Source: Sphagnum compactum (lineage: Eukaryota; Bryophyta; Sphagnopsida; Sphagnales). Taken from it: a DNA stretch of 64,000 nucleotides. The notes beneath the pieces are model-generated. The model worked only from the letters and a program-made list of their open reading frames with translations. It was not told the origin of the DNA and made no database searches. Numbering within the stretch: the stretch's first letter is position 1; each line of letters opens with the position of its first letter. The stretch covers positions 31,424,213 to 31,488,212 of the forward strand of contig OZ234493.1 of the NCBI GenBank assembly GCA_965153455.1, in the 5' to 3' direction. The translations under genes and the position numbers were made by a program. Of the stretch, positions 14,761 to 25,740 are shown piece after piece.

Positions 14761-15950
14761 ATGTCTTGTAAATTCTCCATTTTCCTTTTTCTTATTCCTT
14801 TGTATGCTTTCCAAATCTACAATGTTTTTATAAATAAAGTTTTGCAAGGTTGCATCATCATTAATTTCAAAACAACAGAGGTTCTATGTACTATCCACTG
14901 GTGGGCGGTTATTTGATTTTTAAATAATTGATAATTCCCATTTTTTCAACATTTCAAAATCAAAGAACTTTCAATTCCAATTTTTGAGAAAAAATAGAAA
15001 CCTCAAGAAGCTTATGCATTCAATTATCAAGTTTCACATAGATCCACTAGTTCATAAACAACAGCCAAGTTCCTACTTCCTTACCACAGATTCTATCCTT
15101 ACACCTCCTCAATCCATTACAATTATTGAAGTACAACCATATGGCTTCTCTAAACGCCTTATACTTCTACCGAACTAACTTCTACATAGAAATATTGTTG
15201 TAGAGATTATTGGATCAACATTTTCTGGACTCTCTCATTAGGCCATTGTGGGTCTTACATAGAACTAGTTTTCACAACCCAAACCCAAAGAACCTTTCCC
15301 CACAGCTTACCTAGAAATGTAACATAAAAGAGATGGCATCCCCAACTACACCAATTCCTTGGAGTTCCCAAATTTAGGGTCTCAGCTTTCTGGTTAACTA
15401 CCCAATCGAAATTCTACTAAAGCTTTTCCCACCATCTCACTCACACAGTAAGAAAGTACATCCCAACATAACACAAAACCCTCCTTGTAAGATTTTGACA
15501 TTGATTTCTCCAGAGTTCCTTGGAGACGATTTCAACTTTTTGGAAAGTCCCTAAACAGAATCCACACAAACAGGTATCCTCTTAGACTAGCCAATATTGT
15601 CCCTTAGGGAGTTCCATCAATTCCAACATCTCTACATTTTGTATTCATCTTTCTAGCACTGTTATTCCAAATCCTTACTCCAAAACGCAGCGGAAGAAGA
15701 CCTGGAGTAAGATACACAACAACATTATGTTTCAGGGCATTCCTCCCATTCACCATATCTTAATCACAAACTTCACCACACAAAGAAAAAAGAAAGAAAG
15801 TGCTTAGCTTTCAGCAACCCGCTCTTTTTATTCACCGACGTCCCTTACACAGCCCACCATTTCCAAAAAACCATGAAAAGCTCCAAACAACCTTCATCAA
15901 TTCCGCCGCTCTAGCATTCTGCAAAGTAAGCACACACCACACCGTGGAAC
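14760..15950. other. intergenic, nothing recognised
   Basis: No reading frame of convincing length or composition is present. The sequence is less AT-extreme than the block before it and becomes more GC-rich toward 15,830. It separates LINE debris from the GC-richer region upstream of CGLD27. Confidence 0.4.
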
Positions 15951-16310
15951 AATAATGCTTCAGAATTTGATGAGGTTCATATCCGTTTTGATATCCGTTG
16001 TTTTTGCTCTTTTGGATATGTCGAAACACAGCAGCTCCTCTCTCTTTCTCTCTCTCTCTCTCGCTCTCAGCCACACGCTGCTGCGTGCGTCGTCTGCTGA
16101 AAGCATGCACGCCAGGACACGCCATGCCGCGGCAACGCGTGTCCACGAGCCAGACCCCAGAGTACCACAACCCTGGTCCGCGGACCGTGGATCTTTCCAT
16201 TGGGTCGCACATCCAACGGATAGGGATGAGTAGATTTGATGAGCCAAGTAATCAGCCTTTCGTTTCACCTACCAGTCGGTTTTGATGACGCCAGCTGACG
16301 CCATTCCACA
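15950..16310. other. GC-richer segment with a CT microsatellite, no supported gene
   Basis: A pyrimidine run (CTCTCT..., about 16,036-16,070) is followed by a GC-rich stretch to about 16,230. Frames of about 90-126 codons overlap on both strands, including a 126-codon one on the - strand. None has a recognisable domain, and their composition follows the local GC content. It may be an upstream promoter region or a fragment of a lost gene. Confidence 0.35.
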
Positions 16311-16350
16311 AGCCTCGGTTGGCGTCGAAGGGCCGGTCAGACCAAGTCAC

Positions 16351-17058
16351 GGTTTTGGGGTCAATTTTGTGATGATGTAGCCAAAGTGGCGATCATCCAC
16401 AGGAAGATTTAGCCAGATTTTGGCTAAAAGATAAATACGAAAGTAAAAAACCTTAAACATTCTTCTATATTTTTTGGCTATCTACTTAAACATATAGAAA
16501 TACGGCGACTCTTATTAAAATTTGGTCAACTTACGGCTATTGAGAAACGCCAGAAAACACTTGATTTCAACACTTTTATTTTTTTTATTTTCTCTTTTGG
16601 GCTCTATATATAGCCAGCCCCCAAAAAAGAGGCTGGCACTGCTTTGCAAGAACATCCGGTTATGGATAAAATCTGAGCCTGCCCGGAGAAGTTCCGTGTG
16701 TGCTTTGCAATGTTTTTTTGGTGTCAATTTTGTGAAATAGCCAAAAGTGGCGATCATCCGTAGGAAGATTTAGCCATATTTGGCTACAAGTTAAATATGA
16801 AAGCTAAAAACTTTGAATATCCTTATACATTTTCGGCTACCTCCATGAGCCATATATAGAAATCTGGAAAATTTTCTTAAATTTTGGTCGAATTATGGCT
16901 ATCGAAAATCCCTAGAGATCACTTGATTTCAGCACTTTTAATTTTGAATTTCGATTTTGGCTATATATATAGCGTGCCAAAAAAAAGGCTGGTGCTTTGC
17001 AAGAACTTTTCCGTCACGGATCAAATCTGAGCCTGCCCGAAGAAATTCCGTGTCTGCG
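16351..17058 (+). repeat. two tandem copies of a ~360 bp 'TAGCC' dispersed repeat with TATA motifs
   Basis: Copy 1 (about 16,351-16,711) and copy 2 (about 16,712-17,058) align along their length. Each starts with GTCAATTTTGTGA and then has AGCCAAA(A)GTGGCGATCATCC and GGAAGATTTAGCC. An AT-rich centre containing TTTGGTC and GGCTAT follows, then TATATATAG or TATATATATAG (16,605-16,613 and 16,962-16,972). Each ends with one ~64 bp GCTTTGCAAGAAC unit that starts about 30 bases after the TATA motif. Related partial copies occur elsewhere in the window, so this is an interspersed family. No coding capacity is visible. A solo LTR or a short DNA element is possible. Confidence 0.7.
16962..16972 (+). 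promoter_or_regulatory. TATA-box-like motif inside the repeat upstream of CGLD27
   Basis: TATATATATAG lies about 590 bases upstream of the chosen CGLD27 start codon. The equivalent motif in the preceding repeat copy is at 16,605-16,613. In both copies it stands about 30 bases before the GCTTTGCAAGAAC unit, which is normal TATA-to-start spacing. Use by CGLD27 is an inference; the motif could instead serve the repeat element. Confidence 0.35.
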
Positions 17059-17290
17059 GCTTTGCGAGAACGTCTAGTCACGGATAAATTCCACACCTGC
17101 CCGAAGAAGTTCCGTGTGCTGTGCCTTGCAAGAACGTCCAGTCACGGATAAATTCTGCACCTGCCCGAAGAAGAAGTTCCGTGCGGGTGTGCTTTGCAAA
17201 AATGTCCAGTCACAGAGAAATTCTTCGCCTGCCCGAAGAAGCTCCGTGTGGGTGTGGTTTGCAGGAACGTCGAGGGACAGAGAACGCGAA
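16994..17290 (+). repeat. tandem array of ~64 bp units upstream of CGLD27
   Basis: Four full units start at 16,994, 17,059, 17,123 and 17,191, and a truncated fifth starts at 17,256. A single related unit is at 16,641-16,701. Each unit runs GCTTTGCAAGAACGTCCAGT, CACGGATAAATT, CTGCCCGAAGAAGTTCCGTG. Unit lengths are 64-68 bases, with a small AAG expansion in the third. The array fills the region between the TATA-bearing repeat and the first exon of CGLD27. It may be 5' leader or regulatory sequence; no protein is supported. Confidence 0.8.
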
Positions 17291-17561
17291 AGGAGAGAAG
17301 TGGGGATTTGCGTGTGCGTCAATTCCCCACAACTTTTCAGGTTTTCGCAGACGCATTTTTGAGCGATGAAGTGTGCGCTAGTTGCGTGGTTGGTACTGTG
17401 AAGAAAATCCACAAAACGGAAGGGAAACCAAATTTTTTGGTGCCTTATACAGTTAGTTAGAGGTCGACGACTTGGAAGAAGAAGAAAGCGCTGGGTTTGC
17501 AGGATTCTTGCGGGTTTTGGTTGGCGGGGCGTCGTGGGGACGGGAGCTGGTGGAGGCCAAG

Positions 17562-17886
17562 ATGGAGGCTGTTATACTGCTGCAACCGGTGAAGAATCTC
17601 ATAGCTAGGGAGCATGGAAGGAGATCATGGCTTGCGAGAAAGTGTGGGACGAGTTTGAGAAATTCTCCACGGAACATGCAGCAGCAGATGTTCGGCGCCC
17701 TGGGTGGTGAGCAGTGTAGGTTTGCGCCTCTCATGGGTGGTTTACGGCGGCGATGGCAAGTAGTAGTAGTTGTGCGCGCATTTTCCAACAATTCTGACTC
17801 TAAAGGTAATAACAACGAGGATGCAGAGGCCGGATGGGAGTCTACTTTCGAGATTGAAGTGCCCTCGGACCAGCGTCCTGTAAGAA

Positions 17887-17936
<50 letters not shown>

Positions 17937-20068
17937 AATTTTTTGTTTTCTTGTTGTCCCTTGCTCTCAGTTTTGCTCAGTCTCGCCCACTTCTTCGGTG
18001 GTTTGATCCAGACTTCCAAAATATTTTCAGTAGATTTGGCCACACACCCAATGATGCACATGCCAGGAAGAAGAAAAAGAAGGAGGAGCAGTGAGTCTAG
18101 AGATTAGGTGGTGATGATGATGATGACTACGATGATGATGGCAGGTGAATGAGCTTGCGGCTTTGAAGGAGGGAGCTTTATACTCTTGGGCACAGTTGAG
18201 CCCTGTAGAATTTGCTGTGCGAATAGGAGGCTTGTGGTTGCTATTTTTCCTTCTTCTAGGTGGCCCAATTGCGGCAGGAAGCTTTGAACCAACTCGTGTA
18301 AGCTAAGCTTTTCTTTCCTTCCTCTGGACTTAGGCCAGCAGTTTTCAGTAGAAAACTGGAAACTGCTTTTTTGTTTGTGTCCAGCCCTGGAATCTCATCT
18401 TTTGTGCTATTACCTTACATGGGTTTTGTAAAATCTGCACAGAGCAATTCATAGTGAATTTTTTTTTGTTTAAGGCTTTTGATCTACACAGAGTAATTCA
18501 TAGTGAATTTTTTTTGTTTTAAGGCTTTTGATCTGCACAGAGCAATTCATAGTGAATTTTGTTTTGTTTTTGGGGGATGATGGGGAATTTTGGAATTGCA
18601 GGAGCCTCTGAAATTTGTCCTAGCAGGAGGTGCCGGTTCATTATTTGCAGTTGCAGTGCTGTTGTTGCGCATGTACTTGGTAGCCTCTCACTCTCCCCAG
18701 TGCTGCCAGCAGCCACAAGCATTTGCAGTGAACATCACCAAAAAGAACCGAAATATGCTGAGCACTGCTGGCTGAACATTTGGAGCTTCTGATTTTTTAT
18801 AACATATTGTGTTAACAGGATTCTATCTTCATTGCAGGGTTGGAGCTATGTGGGTGACAGGCTTTTATCAGCAGTAGTTCCATATGAGGAAACAGGGTGG
18901 TATGACGGTCAGCTTTATGTAAAACCTCCTGAGGTCTGTGTACTCACCCTTGCCATGGCATGTGCATCAGCTCCATTTCTGGAAGCCAATGCTCTTTGTC
19001 ACATCAGCTCTTTGGATGATGTGTGTGTCTGTCTCTACATAGATATAGGATTCTCGTTGTCAAGCTTGACTTTTTCTCAGTTCAGAACTTAGGAAATTTG
19101 TTTGGCATTTTCGTCATTTGTGGTGTTGTCTCCTGGATTGTGTGTGACCAGCAGATTTTGGCTCGTGATCGGTTGCTGGGTGCTTATCAGGTTCGATACA
19201 TACTGAGCCCACCTTTACCCCATTTACTGTTAAATATGATAAGAGACAGTAGTTTCCATGGGGGTGTTTTTCTAGTGTTCCCTGATGCTTCTAGGTATGG
19301 ATGAGTGCAAGAGCTTCAGTCTGTGATCAGACAATCTCTTCAAAGGGTTGACAATCATTCATCTTGGCTATCAATTCCTTGGAGATGATGATGATACTTG
19401 GGTGTGTAGTGACCCAGCCTTATTATGTAGGTGATAGGATTTCTTGCAGTGACCTGGGATTCTTGCAGGCCAGTTTCAAAATGGGAGCTTCAAATTTGAG
19501 ATCAAACTCTCGCACTGTTTGGCATGTTGTACAGGAAGGACATGGGGTATGGAGTTGAAAGGCTAGTCACCCACCTTATTGAAACAAAAAATTTAGCATG
19601 TTTGAGTGCAGGTGAAGCCAGTCATGAATCGGCTGAAACAAACTTTGATAGGTGCAGGAGCGTTACTAGCCACTGCAACTGCTGCATTGGTGGTCCTTTC
19701 ACCAGTCCAAGACTCATCTGACATGCTTATGTTTCCTTCACCAAGGCATACATCTGAGGCCCTGACTGCAGATAGCAATGCTAGTTTCCAGCTCAAACTT
19801 GCTGCACTGGGGTCTATTATTTTACTGGTTGTTGTTTGCTATGGCTAAAGGATCTTTGTGGCATTAAAATTGACCTAAATCAACACATGCTCTATGCATC
19901 TGCAGGAAATTGGATCTTCTGAATCCACCTGTTGCTGTTATGGACGATGATGAGTTGGCAGCAGCAGCTGCTGCTGCAGCAAAAGGGAGGCCTGTATACT
20001 GTGCAGACCGCTATTATCGAGCGCTTGCAGGAGGGCAGTACTGTAAGTGGGAGGATTTACGGAAGTAG
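17562..20068 (+). CDS. CGLD27: CGLD27-like plastid membrane protein (DUF1230), 7 exons
   Basis: The predicted 347-residue protein belongs to the CGLD27/DUF1230 family, conserved in plants, algae and cyanobacteria. It acts in the plastid and is linked in Arabidopsis to iron-deficiency response; its biochemical role is unknown. Exons: 17,562-17,879, 18,145-18,297, 18,602-18,679, 18,838-18,933, 19,155-19,190, 19,612-19,811 and 19,906-20,068. All borders are GT-AG and the total of 1,044 bases stays in frame. Residues 1 to about 85 are basic and Ser/Arg-rich, consistent with a transit peptide. Hydrophobic segments lie near residues 133-152, 161-183 and 237-258. Family hallmarks are GWSYVGDRLL, EETGWYDGQ, ARDRLLGAYQVKP and the C-terminal GRPVYCADRYYRALAGGQYC followed by KWEDL. 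The start is the first ATG giving a transit peptide; the frame is open upstream only with non-ATG codons. Intron 1 holds a (TC)n run and intron 2 a triplicated repeat. The exon 6 donor was chosen for phase and is the least certain border. Confidence 0.9.
17889..17934. repeat. (TC)n microsatellite in CGLD27 intron 1
   Basis: More than twenty consecutive CT/TC dinucleotides begin about ten bases after the intron 1 donor. A GAT-rich stretch lies at 18,113-18,140, before the acceptor. Length polymorphism is likely. Confidence 0.9.
18434..18566. repeat. three ~52 bp tandem repeats in CGLD27 intron 2
   Basis: Three nearly identical units contain GATCTGCACAGAGCAATTCA (GATCTACACAGAGTAATTCA in the second), then TAGTGAATTTT and TTGTTTAAGGC. 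They differ by a few substitutions and T-run length, which suggests recent duplication inside the intron. Confidence 0.85.
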
Positions 20069-23000
20069 GACAACTGAATGGCACGAAATATCCAAGTGCT
20101 GCATTGTTGGGATTATTTTCTTCCTATAAAAGACAGTGTTTAGGATTTCAGTGTGGTGCACTGTATGTCACTCATCAATGTGCTTGCAGTTTCACAAAAT
20201 TCATGTAACATTTCTAATAGCTTCCCAATTTTTTTAGCAACTGATTTAACAGGTGTTTTTTTGCATATTTCCATGTTCAGATCTGCTTGGACTTCCAAGC
20301 TTTCAGAAGATTTAGGCTGAGTTGATTATGATAGCAGAGAGAACCTGACGGTGACCATTTCAACACCTAGTGGCGAATTCCACAAGTCCTGGAGTTGTGC
20401 CTGAGCTTTTGACTACCTGAAATTTGGTCCGTTTCTCTACACAGGATTGTTTGGTACTTGTTTTGTTTGTACTATATGATGTTGAAAGTTGAAATCAACT
20501 GAATTTTTGTGGTGAGATGTGCTGTCTTTTCAACAGATGCTAACATGAAGCTTGCTGATGTGATGTTGTCTCTAGTGTTGGGAACTTGTGCAAGCAGAAC
20601 ACCAGTTTTCCTCAAAACCCTTTACACTAGCAAAGGGTTTGAACTTACAGAGTGTACAGTATAAGTTTCTATGAATAGATACAACAATTTTCTCAATATA
20701 TGGTGGTGGGTGTATCTGATGCTTGCAGCATGTTTCTTCTTGAAGAAACATGCTCTTAAAGGTCAGGTGACCAAGTTTTCACTAGGCAAAAGATTGCTTG
20801 TTTATTGAATATATTTGATGTTGTACTCTTTCTGTCTCTTTCCAAAATTTTCCCAGTGCATACATCATGTGTCATGATCTTTTGAGTTGACCTGCTACAG
20901 ATATAAAGAGAGATTGGTAGACTCTCTGTTGTAATCCAGTTTTCATCCCCCAAGGGGCATATGGAGAGGAGCTTGACAAGGTCAAAAATGACAAGGTCAA
21001 AAATGTTTTAAATTGTTTGTTTGATATCTTCAAGGATTTGCTCTCTAGAATCCTCTGTTACAACTGCATTGTTGTGAGCTGTGTGGATCAACAATTCAAG
21101 CTGGACTAGTCATGATTACTCAGCAGTTGAACGTCAGGCAATGTTGATTATTGTCACTTGTGTGACATTAGTCTATTTGGTTTCCAGTTGCTTACAATCT
21201 CCTTTGTGCCTATGCTGGTCTACAAGGATGAACTCAATTCAATTCTTGTTAGTGGGGTCAATCTGAAGGGAAGTTACTTCCATTTTTTTTCTCAAATGAT
21301 GTGAAAGAAATATAAGGTGCAACTTATTGAAAAAAAGGTAAGATTTACGATTTACTCACAAAACTGAAGGTGATTGGCCTTTGCAATGAGATACTCTAAC
21401 TTGCCATAATGCCTTCCTTGCTTGCATTATGTGTAGAGCCAAGTTATCAATTTGTTGTTTAGCACCCAAGTCTGTATATGAAACACCTAACTTGAACAGC
21501 ATTAGTGGGTTGTATTCAAAGTGACTGGCATATGAGACGGACCTATGGGTAGAAAGAAATTCAGAAATCTACATGCAGCTGTTAATGGCAGGCTCCTTAT
21601 AGACTCATGTCATCCTCTTCAAATTCATAACAGAGGTCACATTTGTAACACATTGTAAGTGCAGAGTTTAGCAGAACACCAATGCGGACAAGGTCTCTGC
21701 AGTGTTGATTCAAGCTCTGGTGGCTGAGTTTGTGGATGGATACAGAACTGGCAAAGAAGGTATCCAATATCCTAGACAGGCGGTGAGCTGTTTCAAAAGT
21801 GAATTAAATTTTCATTTGATGCATCTTCTGATGTGTTGTTGGCAGTTTACAATGGCATGCTCTTTTTGTTGTCATGAGGACTAATAGCAAAGACCCAATT
21901 TTTCCATTAGATGGGACTCATGAAGGGCTGGGTGCCCACAGGTGGTTAAAAGCCATAGTTCACTCGTGTTCATTGGCACAAAGCATACTTTCTGGCGTCA
22001 CAATTTCCCAAGGTACTAGAGTCCTTATCACATGCAGCAGGTAGACAATTCAACATATTGTTTGTGTATGCTCCATACTTTGGAATCAGTGTGGCAACAA
22101 ACTTTGAGCTCAAATGCACATAGGCTTCAATGTACCAATTCAACCAAAACTTAAGATACCAAAGATTGTTATAGGGTGCTGTGTAACCTTCGTCCCACAA
22201 TTGTTTGAGATGTGGTTCTTTGTAAGTGAGTGGGTGTTCATTACACTGCAGTGATAGAACATGCAGAGTTGGGTGTCATCTGGACAGCACTTCTGAATGC
22301 CCAGGGAATGAAATTTTCATGAAGATTTATCTTTACCCATTTTGAGTGTGCCTTTTAGTGGATGTTCATAGCCATCATTGGTTCCAAACAACACTTTCAA
22401 CTTGGTTGTCTGGACCATCATCTCTCTAGTTTGTGATGCATCATTGCCAGGGAATTCAACTCTACATGATGGGAGATGAAAGGCTATCTTTTGTTGATCT
22501 GACAGACAGCTAAATTGAGGAATGAAGTAGCAATTGGGAATTCAGCAGAGACAACAAAGTGGAGACAGTTCTTGTACCCACTATACCCTAACATTCTGTT
22601 TCCAATCACTGGAGGGTGGACTCCTGGGAGCAAGCTCCAAGGATGTGAAGTACTGCTACACTATGATAGGTAATATAGGTAGCTTACTCCCAGTCTGAGA
22701 TCACATCAATTTCATGCCAAACTATGACCTGCAAGTGTTGAATCCAAGCCCAAAGGAAACACCCTTGACAATCATGCCAGGGGATGCTCTTGTAGTCATC
22801 TCTGACATTTATGTTCTGTATGAGGCCATAACCAACACCACAGTATCATGTCATCTGTTAACATGTGACAACATGGGTTTTCTTCTGCAGGTTGCATATG
22901 GTCGGTCACCACTGCAATGTCCTCTCACAGTTTGAAAGCATAAGTTCAGAATTTTCTTCAGATGTTGCATCCCAACAAAAAAATCAACATCAATCTTGAC

Positions 23001-23640
23001 CACTGCAACATGATCTACAGAGAAAAGGAAAATATTGCAATAGAAAGCACAAGAGCCACACAAAATTGCATGTGTCAATCTGTACTTCAAGGCACAAAAT
23101 TACAAAGTGAAGCTATGCTTGCCAACAGCAATTCCTTGGTTATTGCTTAATAGCTTCTTCCAAAATCACAGAAAATTAATAACTTAAATATCGCAAGTTT
23201 GTATACAAGTAAATCTACACCACCCCCACCCTTCAAGTTCTTTTAAGGGTATCTTGTTGTAGTTCTGTATGTCAGCTTTACAAATGCACCACCATAACTG
23301 GCACAACCCCAAAAAAATCAACATGCACAATGTGTGCCCATTACTGCTCCATTTTCTAGCATATCAAAATATATCACTGTGTGGCTTCACTGAAAGAACC
23401 AGACCTCAGTAGACTCTTATAACCCTCCAAGTTTGTGTCAGATCCTTATGACTCTTGGAATGTGGGTTTCACAAGTTTTGCAACATTAACTATGCCACCA
23501 GTCTCTGAGCTGCCACAAAGTTTCTTTCTATAATTACAGAGACTTGAACAAAGCACCCTTCATAAATATTACTTACAAGCCATGATTTTCCAAAGCACAT
23601 TTCCTAGCACAATCCTCCTTTTTGTTAGGCAGCTCCAAGC
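20069..23640. other. CGLD27 3' flank and unassigned region with exon-like fragments
   Basis: No complete gene is supported. Short + strand stretches look coding and have splice-like edges. About 21,673-21,781 reads DKVSAVLIQALVAEFVDGYR and is followed by GTGAGC. About 22,248-22,303 reads EHAELGVIWTALLNAQ. About 22,550-22,670 contains KWRQFLYPLYPN. About 22,728-22,815 reads LQVLNPSPKETPLTIMPGDA followed by LVVIS. They could be remnants of one decayed multi-exon gene. The last piece faintly recalls the end of a nucleotide-binding domain of POLLUX-like ion channels, but I cannot support a family. The first few hundred bases are presumably CGLD27 3' UTR. Confidence 0.35.
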
Positions 23641-23915
23641 ACTTGGAGCTAATATGTGTAGGCAACCCTGGCAAAAAGCTGTGAAAAGCCTTGATTAGCC
23701 CAGGTAAGGTCTATGTGCGTGCACCTTGATGCAGTTTGTGAATACAGAAACTGCTTGAAACCCTTCGAACTGATTGTGGCAGACTCCCTTGAGCTTCTCA
23801 AATGGATACCAAGTGCTGAAAGAATATAGAGAGGGGACACCGTCACCACTGAGAAGGAAAACCCAAAACAAATTTGTGCTGTCACCAATAGCCCACAATA
23901 TATAGTAGCCCACTC

Positions 23916-24818
23916 TCAAGGTGTTGTTGAATCAGACATACTTATCTCTGGTTCTGGGAAACTGAAATTGGCATCCATAGTAAATGCCCCTGTTGGTGAG
24001 AAAGTGGAACTCATGCCAAACATACCAAAGCCGCCCAGTCCAGTGGGACTGGGCAAGCCAAAGGGAATGGCGAATTTCGGAGACAAAGGAGAAGGGAATC
24101 GTGTTGGTACTGGAACATGAACAAGTGGAGCAGCATCTGCTGCTGTAGCTGATGATGATTCGTGTCTCACATGATGATGATTTCCTCCCCCTGCACCTGC
24201 ATTTTCTGCTGGCTGCTGCTGCTGTAGCACCCCAGCAGCTTTGGGGGACTCCAAGGAGCTCAAGGAACTGGCCCATACATTGTCACTTGGACTCAAGACT
24301 GGCAGAGGAGAAAAGGAGAGAGGAGACACTGGAAACGGTGAAACTCTTTGGGAAGAAAGAGGGGAAAACCTCCCAAAAGGTAAAGGACTAAAACCTGGAG
24401 CAGATGTTGCCAAGGGTAAGGGGGCTGCTGCTGCTGCTCCAGTTTGGGGTTGTTGATGCAGAGTTGGGTATGCGAAAGTCGGCCGCAACGGCGGTGGGGC
24501 AATCTTCTGCAACCGTGAGACAGTAGGCTTAGTTGGCGGAGGGCCCGGTTCCCTTTCTCCTGAAGAAGATGATGATGATGATGGTGATGGTGATGAGGAG
24601 GAGGGGGAAGTACCCGTCAACTGTTGTACCAAAGACCTAAAATCACCGGGCTCAGTCTTGTAAATCTGGGCTGTTGCTCGAGGTTGCGCCACCGGCCGCC
24701 GTAACCCCTTGGCTATCTTGCTGGAAGCTCTGTTCACTGCCAGAGGTCCACCACTCCGGCCTCTTCCCCCAACATCCCCTGCTCCATCCGACATATCCAT
24801 GGCCATAGGATCTGACAT
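23916..24818 (-). CDS. VQ motif-containing protein, intronless
   Basis: This 300-residue protein has a clear VQ motif, FRSLVQQLTG, at residues 60-69. It therefore belongs to the plant VQ family, whose members bind WRKY transcription factors, and some of which are MAP kinase substrates in stress and growth signalling. The rest is low complexity: a Ser-rich tract at about 71-87, Pro-rich segments, a Gln run, a His run and many Ser-Pro/Thr-Pro dipeptides between about 140 and 285. These are possible MAPK sites, as in the MKS1-like group. The start used gives MSDPMAMDMSDGAG; no earlier in-frame ATG adds a convincing N-terminus. A single exon is typical of VQ genes. The upstream leader (24,819-25,450) is purine-rich on the coding strand with GAA-type runs. 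The subgroup cannot be fixed without alignment. Confidence 0.88.
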   Translation of the reverse strand: MSDPMAMDMSDGAGDVGGRGRSGGPLAVNRASSKIAKGLRRPVAQPRATAQIYKTEPGDFRSLVQQLTGTSPSSSSPSPSSSSSSSGEREPGPPPTKPTVSRLQKIAPPPLRPTFAYPTLHQQPQTGAAAAAPLPLATSAPGFSPLPFGRFSPLSSQRVSPFPVSPLSFSPLPVLSPSDNVWASSLSSLESPKAAGVLQQQQPAENAGAGGGNHHHVRHESSSATAADAAPLVHVPVPTRFPSPLSPKFAIPFGLPSPTGLGGFGMFGMSSTFSPTGAFTMDANFSFPEPEISMSDSTTP

Positions 24819-25540
24819 ACCCTACTACTTCCTGCCTTCTCCCAAATTCCCAACTCCTTCCAAAATTCACAACCCGGTGACCACCGCTTCTTCAAACACA
24901 GGAAAAAAAAAAAAATCTTCTTCTGCTGTTGCTGCTGCTGCTACTGCTACTTCTCCCCCCTGTTCTCCCCCTTGCCTGCCTTCCTTCCAAAAAAGGTTTC
25001 TAATGGAGTGTCTCCCCAACAGCACCAAATCCCAAACCCTTCCAAAAAACCTTTCAACACATGATAGATTCTTTCTTCTTCTTCTTCTTCTTTTTCTACT
25101 ACCTCCTCTGGCTCATCCTTCTCCTCCTGCTGCTCACCTTTCAACACCCAAGTTCCACAATTCCAAATCCTCCCAAAACTATCAAAATCCGGCTTCCTGT
25201 CCTCCACAACTCCGGTCACCTAAGACGACAGACACCAAGAGCTTGAAACCCACCCTCACTCCCGAACTCTGCACTAAACCACTACCCAAGAAGGAAACAT
25301 GAAAGCTCCGATGCCAATTCACTCAACCTCTTGCCACATCCCTCTCTCTCTCCCCTCGTCCGTCCCTCTCTTTCTCTGTCTCTGTCTTCTTCCCGAAGCC
25401 CCAACTCCTTTCCCACCTCGCAGTTAACAAATCAAAGAACGAGAAAGACGCTGAGAAAGGGAATTATTATGACTTACGTGTGCCCTTCCTCCTCCTCTCC
25501 TCCCTCCGTTCAGTGTTTTTATTTATTTATTTATTTATTA
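24819..25540 (-). promoter_or_regulatory. 5' leader / promoter region of the VQ gene
   Basis: On the + strand this stretch is strongly pyrimidine-rich, with TTC/CTT runs at 25,070-25,140 and CTCTCT runs at 25,340-25,385. The transcribed strand therefore has GAA/GA-rich sequence of the kind common in plant 5' leaders. Long + strand frames here (for example 24,709-25,302) are antisense reflections of this composition. I see no unambiguous TATA box. Confidence 0.4.
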
Positions 25541-25560
25541 TTACTTTTTTTTTAGGAATT

Positions 25561-25740
25561 TTTGTTGTAGCCTTATAAGTGGCGATTATGGGTAGAAAGA
25601 TGTTCTTTTTTTAAAGAAAGAGAAAGTGGCGATTATGAGTAAAAAGATGTTTTTTTTTTTTTTAAAGAAAGAAAAAGTGGCGATCATCCCTCGGAAGATT
25701 TATTAAGCCAAATCTGGGCTATAAACCTTTTTATATCAAG
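25561..25740 (+). repeat. partial TAGCC-family repeat with internal ~57 bp duplication
   Basis: The segment contains GTGGCGATCATCC and GGAAGATTTATTAAGCC, matching the repeats at 16.4-17.0 kb. Before that, a GTGGCGATTATG(A/G)GTA(A/G)AAAGATG unit followed by a T-run and AAAGAAAGA(G/A)AAA occurs twice (about 25,580-25,675), so its 5' part has been tandemly duplicated. Confidence 0.65.

Noticed and set aside
15832-16285. Four overlapping frames of 92-126 codons
   Set aside because: They lie on both strands over a CT repeat and a GC-rich patch, with no domain, no splice context and no consistent composition.
16380-16400. Pol III A-box-like TAGCCAAAGTGG in the TAGCC repeat
   Set aside because: It fits the A-box consensus but no acceptable B box lies 30-60 bases downstream, and some copies are altered at key bases.
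17100-17250. Heat-shock elements (GAAGAAGTTCC) in the ~64 bp units
   Set aside because: GAA and TTC are separated by one base where two are needed, so this is not a proper element.
16994-17290. CRISPR-like array
   Set aside because: Units are contiguous tandem repeats without spacers, in a eukaryotic context.
17453-18061. 202-codon frame on the - strand
   Set aside because: It is antisense to CGLD27 exon 1 and the CT repeat; GAGA-encoded Arg-Glu runs show it is a shadow.
24709-25302. 197-codon frame on the + strand
   Set aside because: Antisense to the VQ gene and its purine-rich leader; a low-complexity Pro/Ser/Leu translation.
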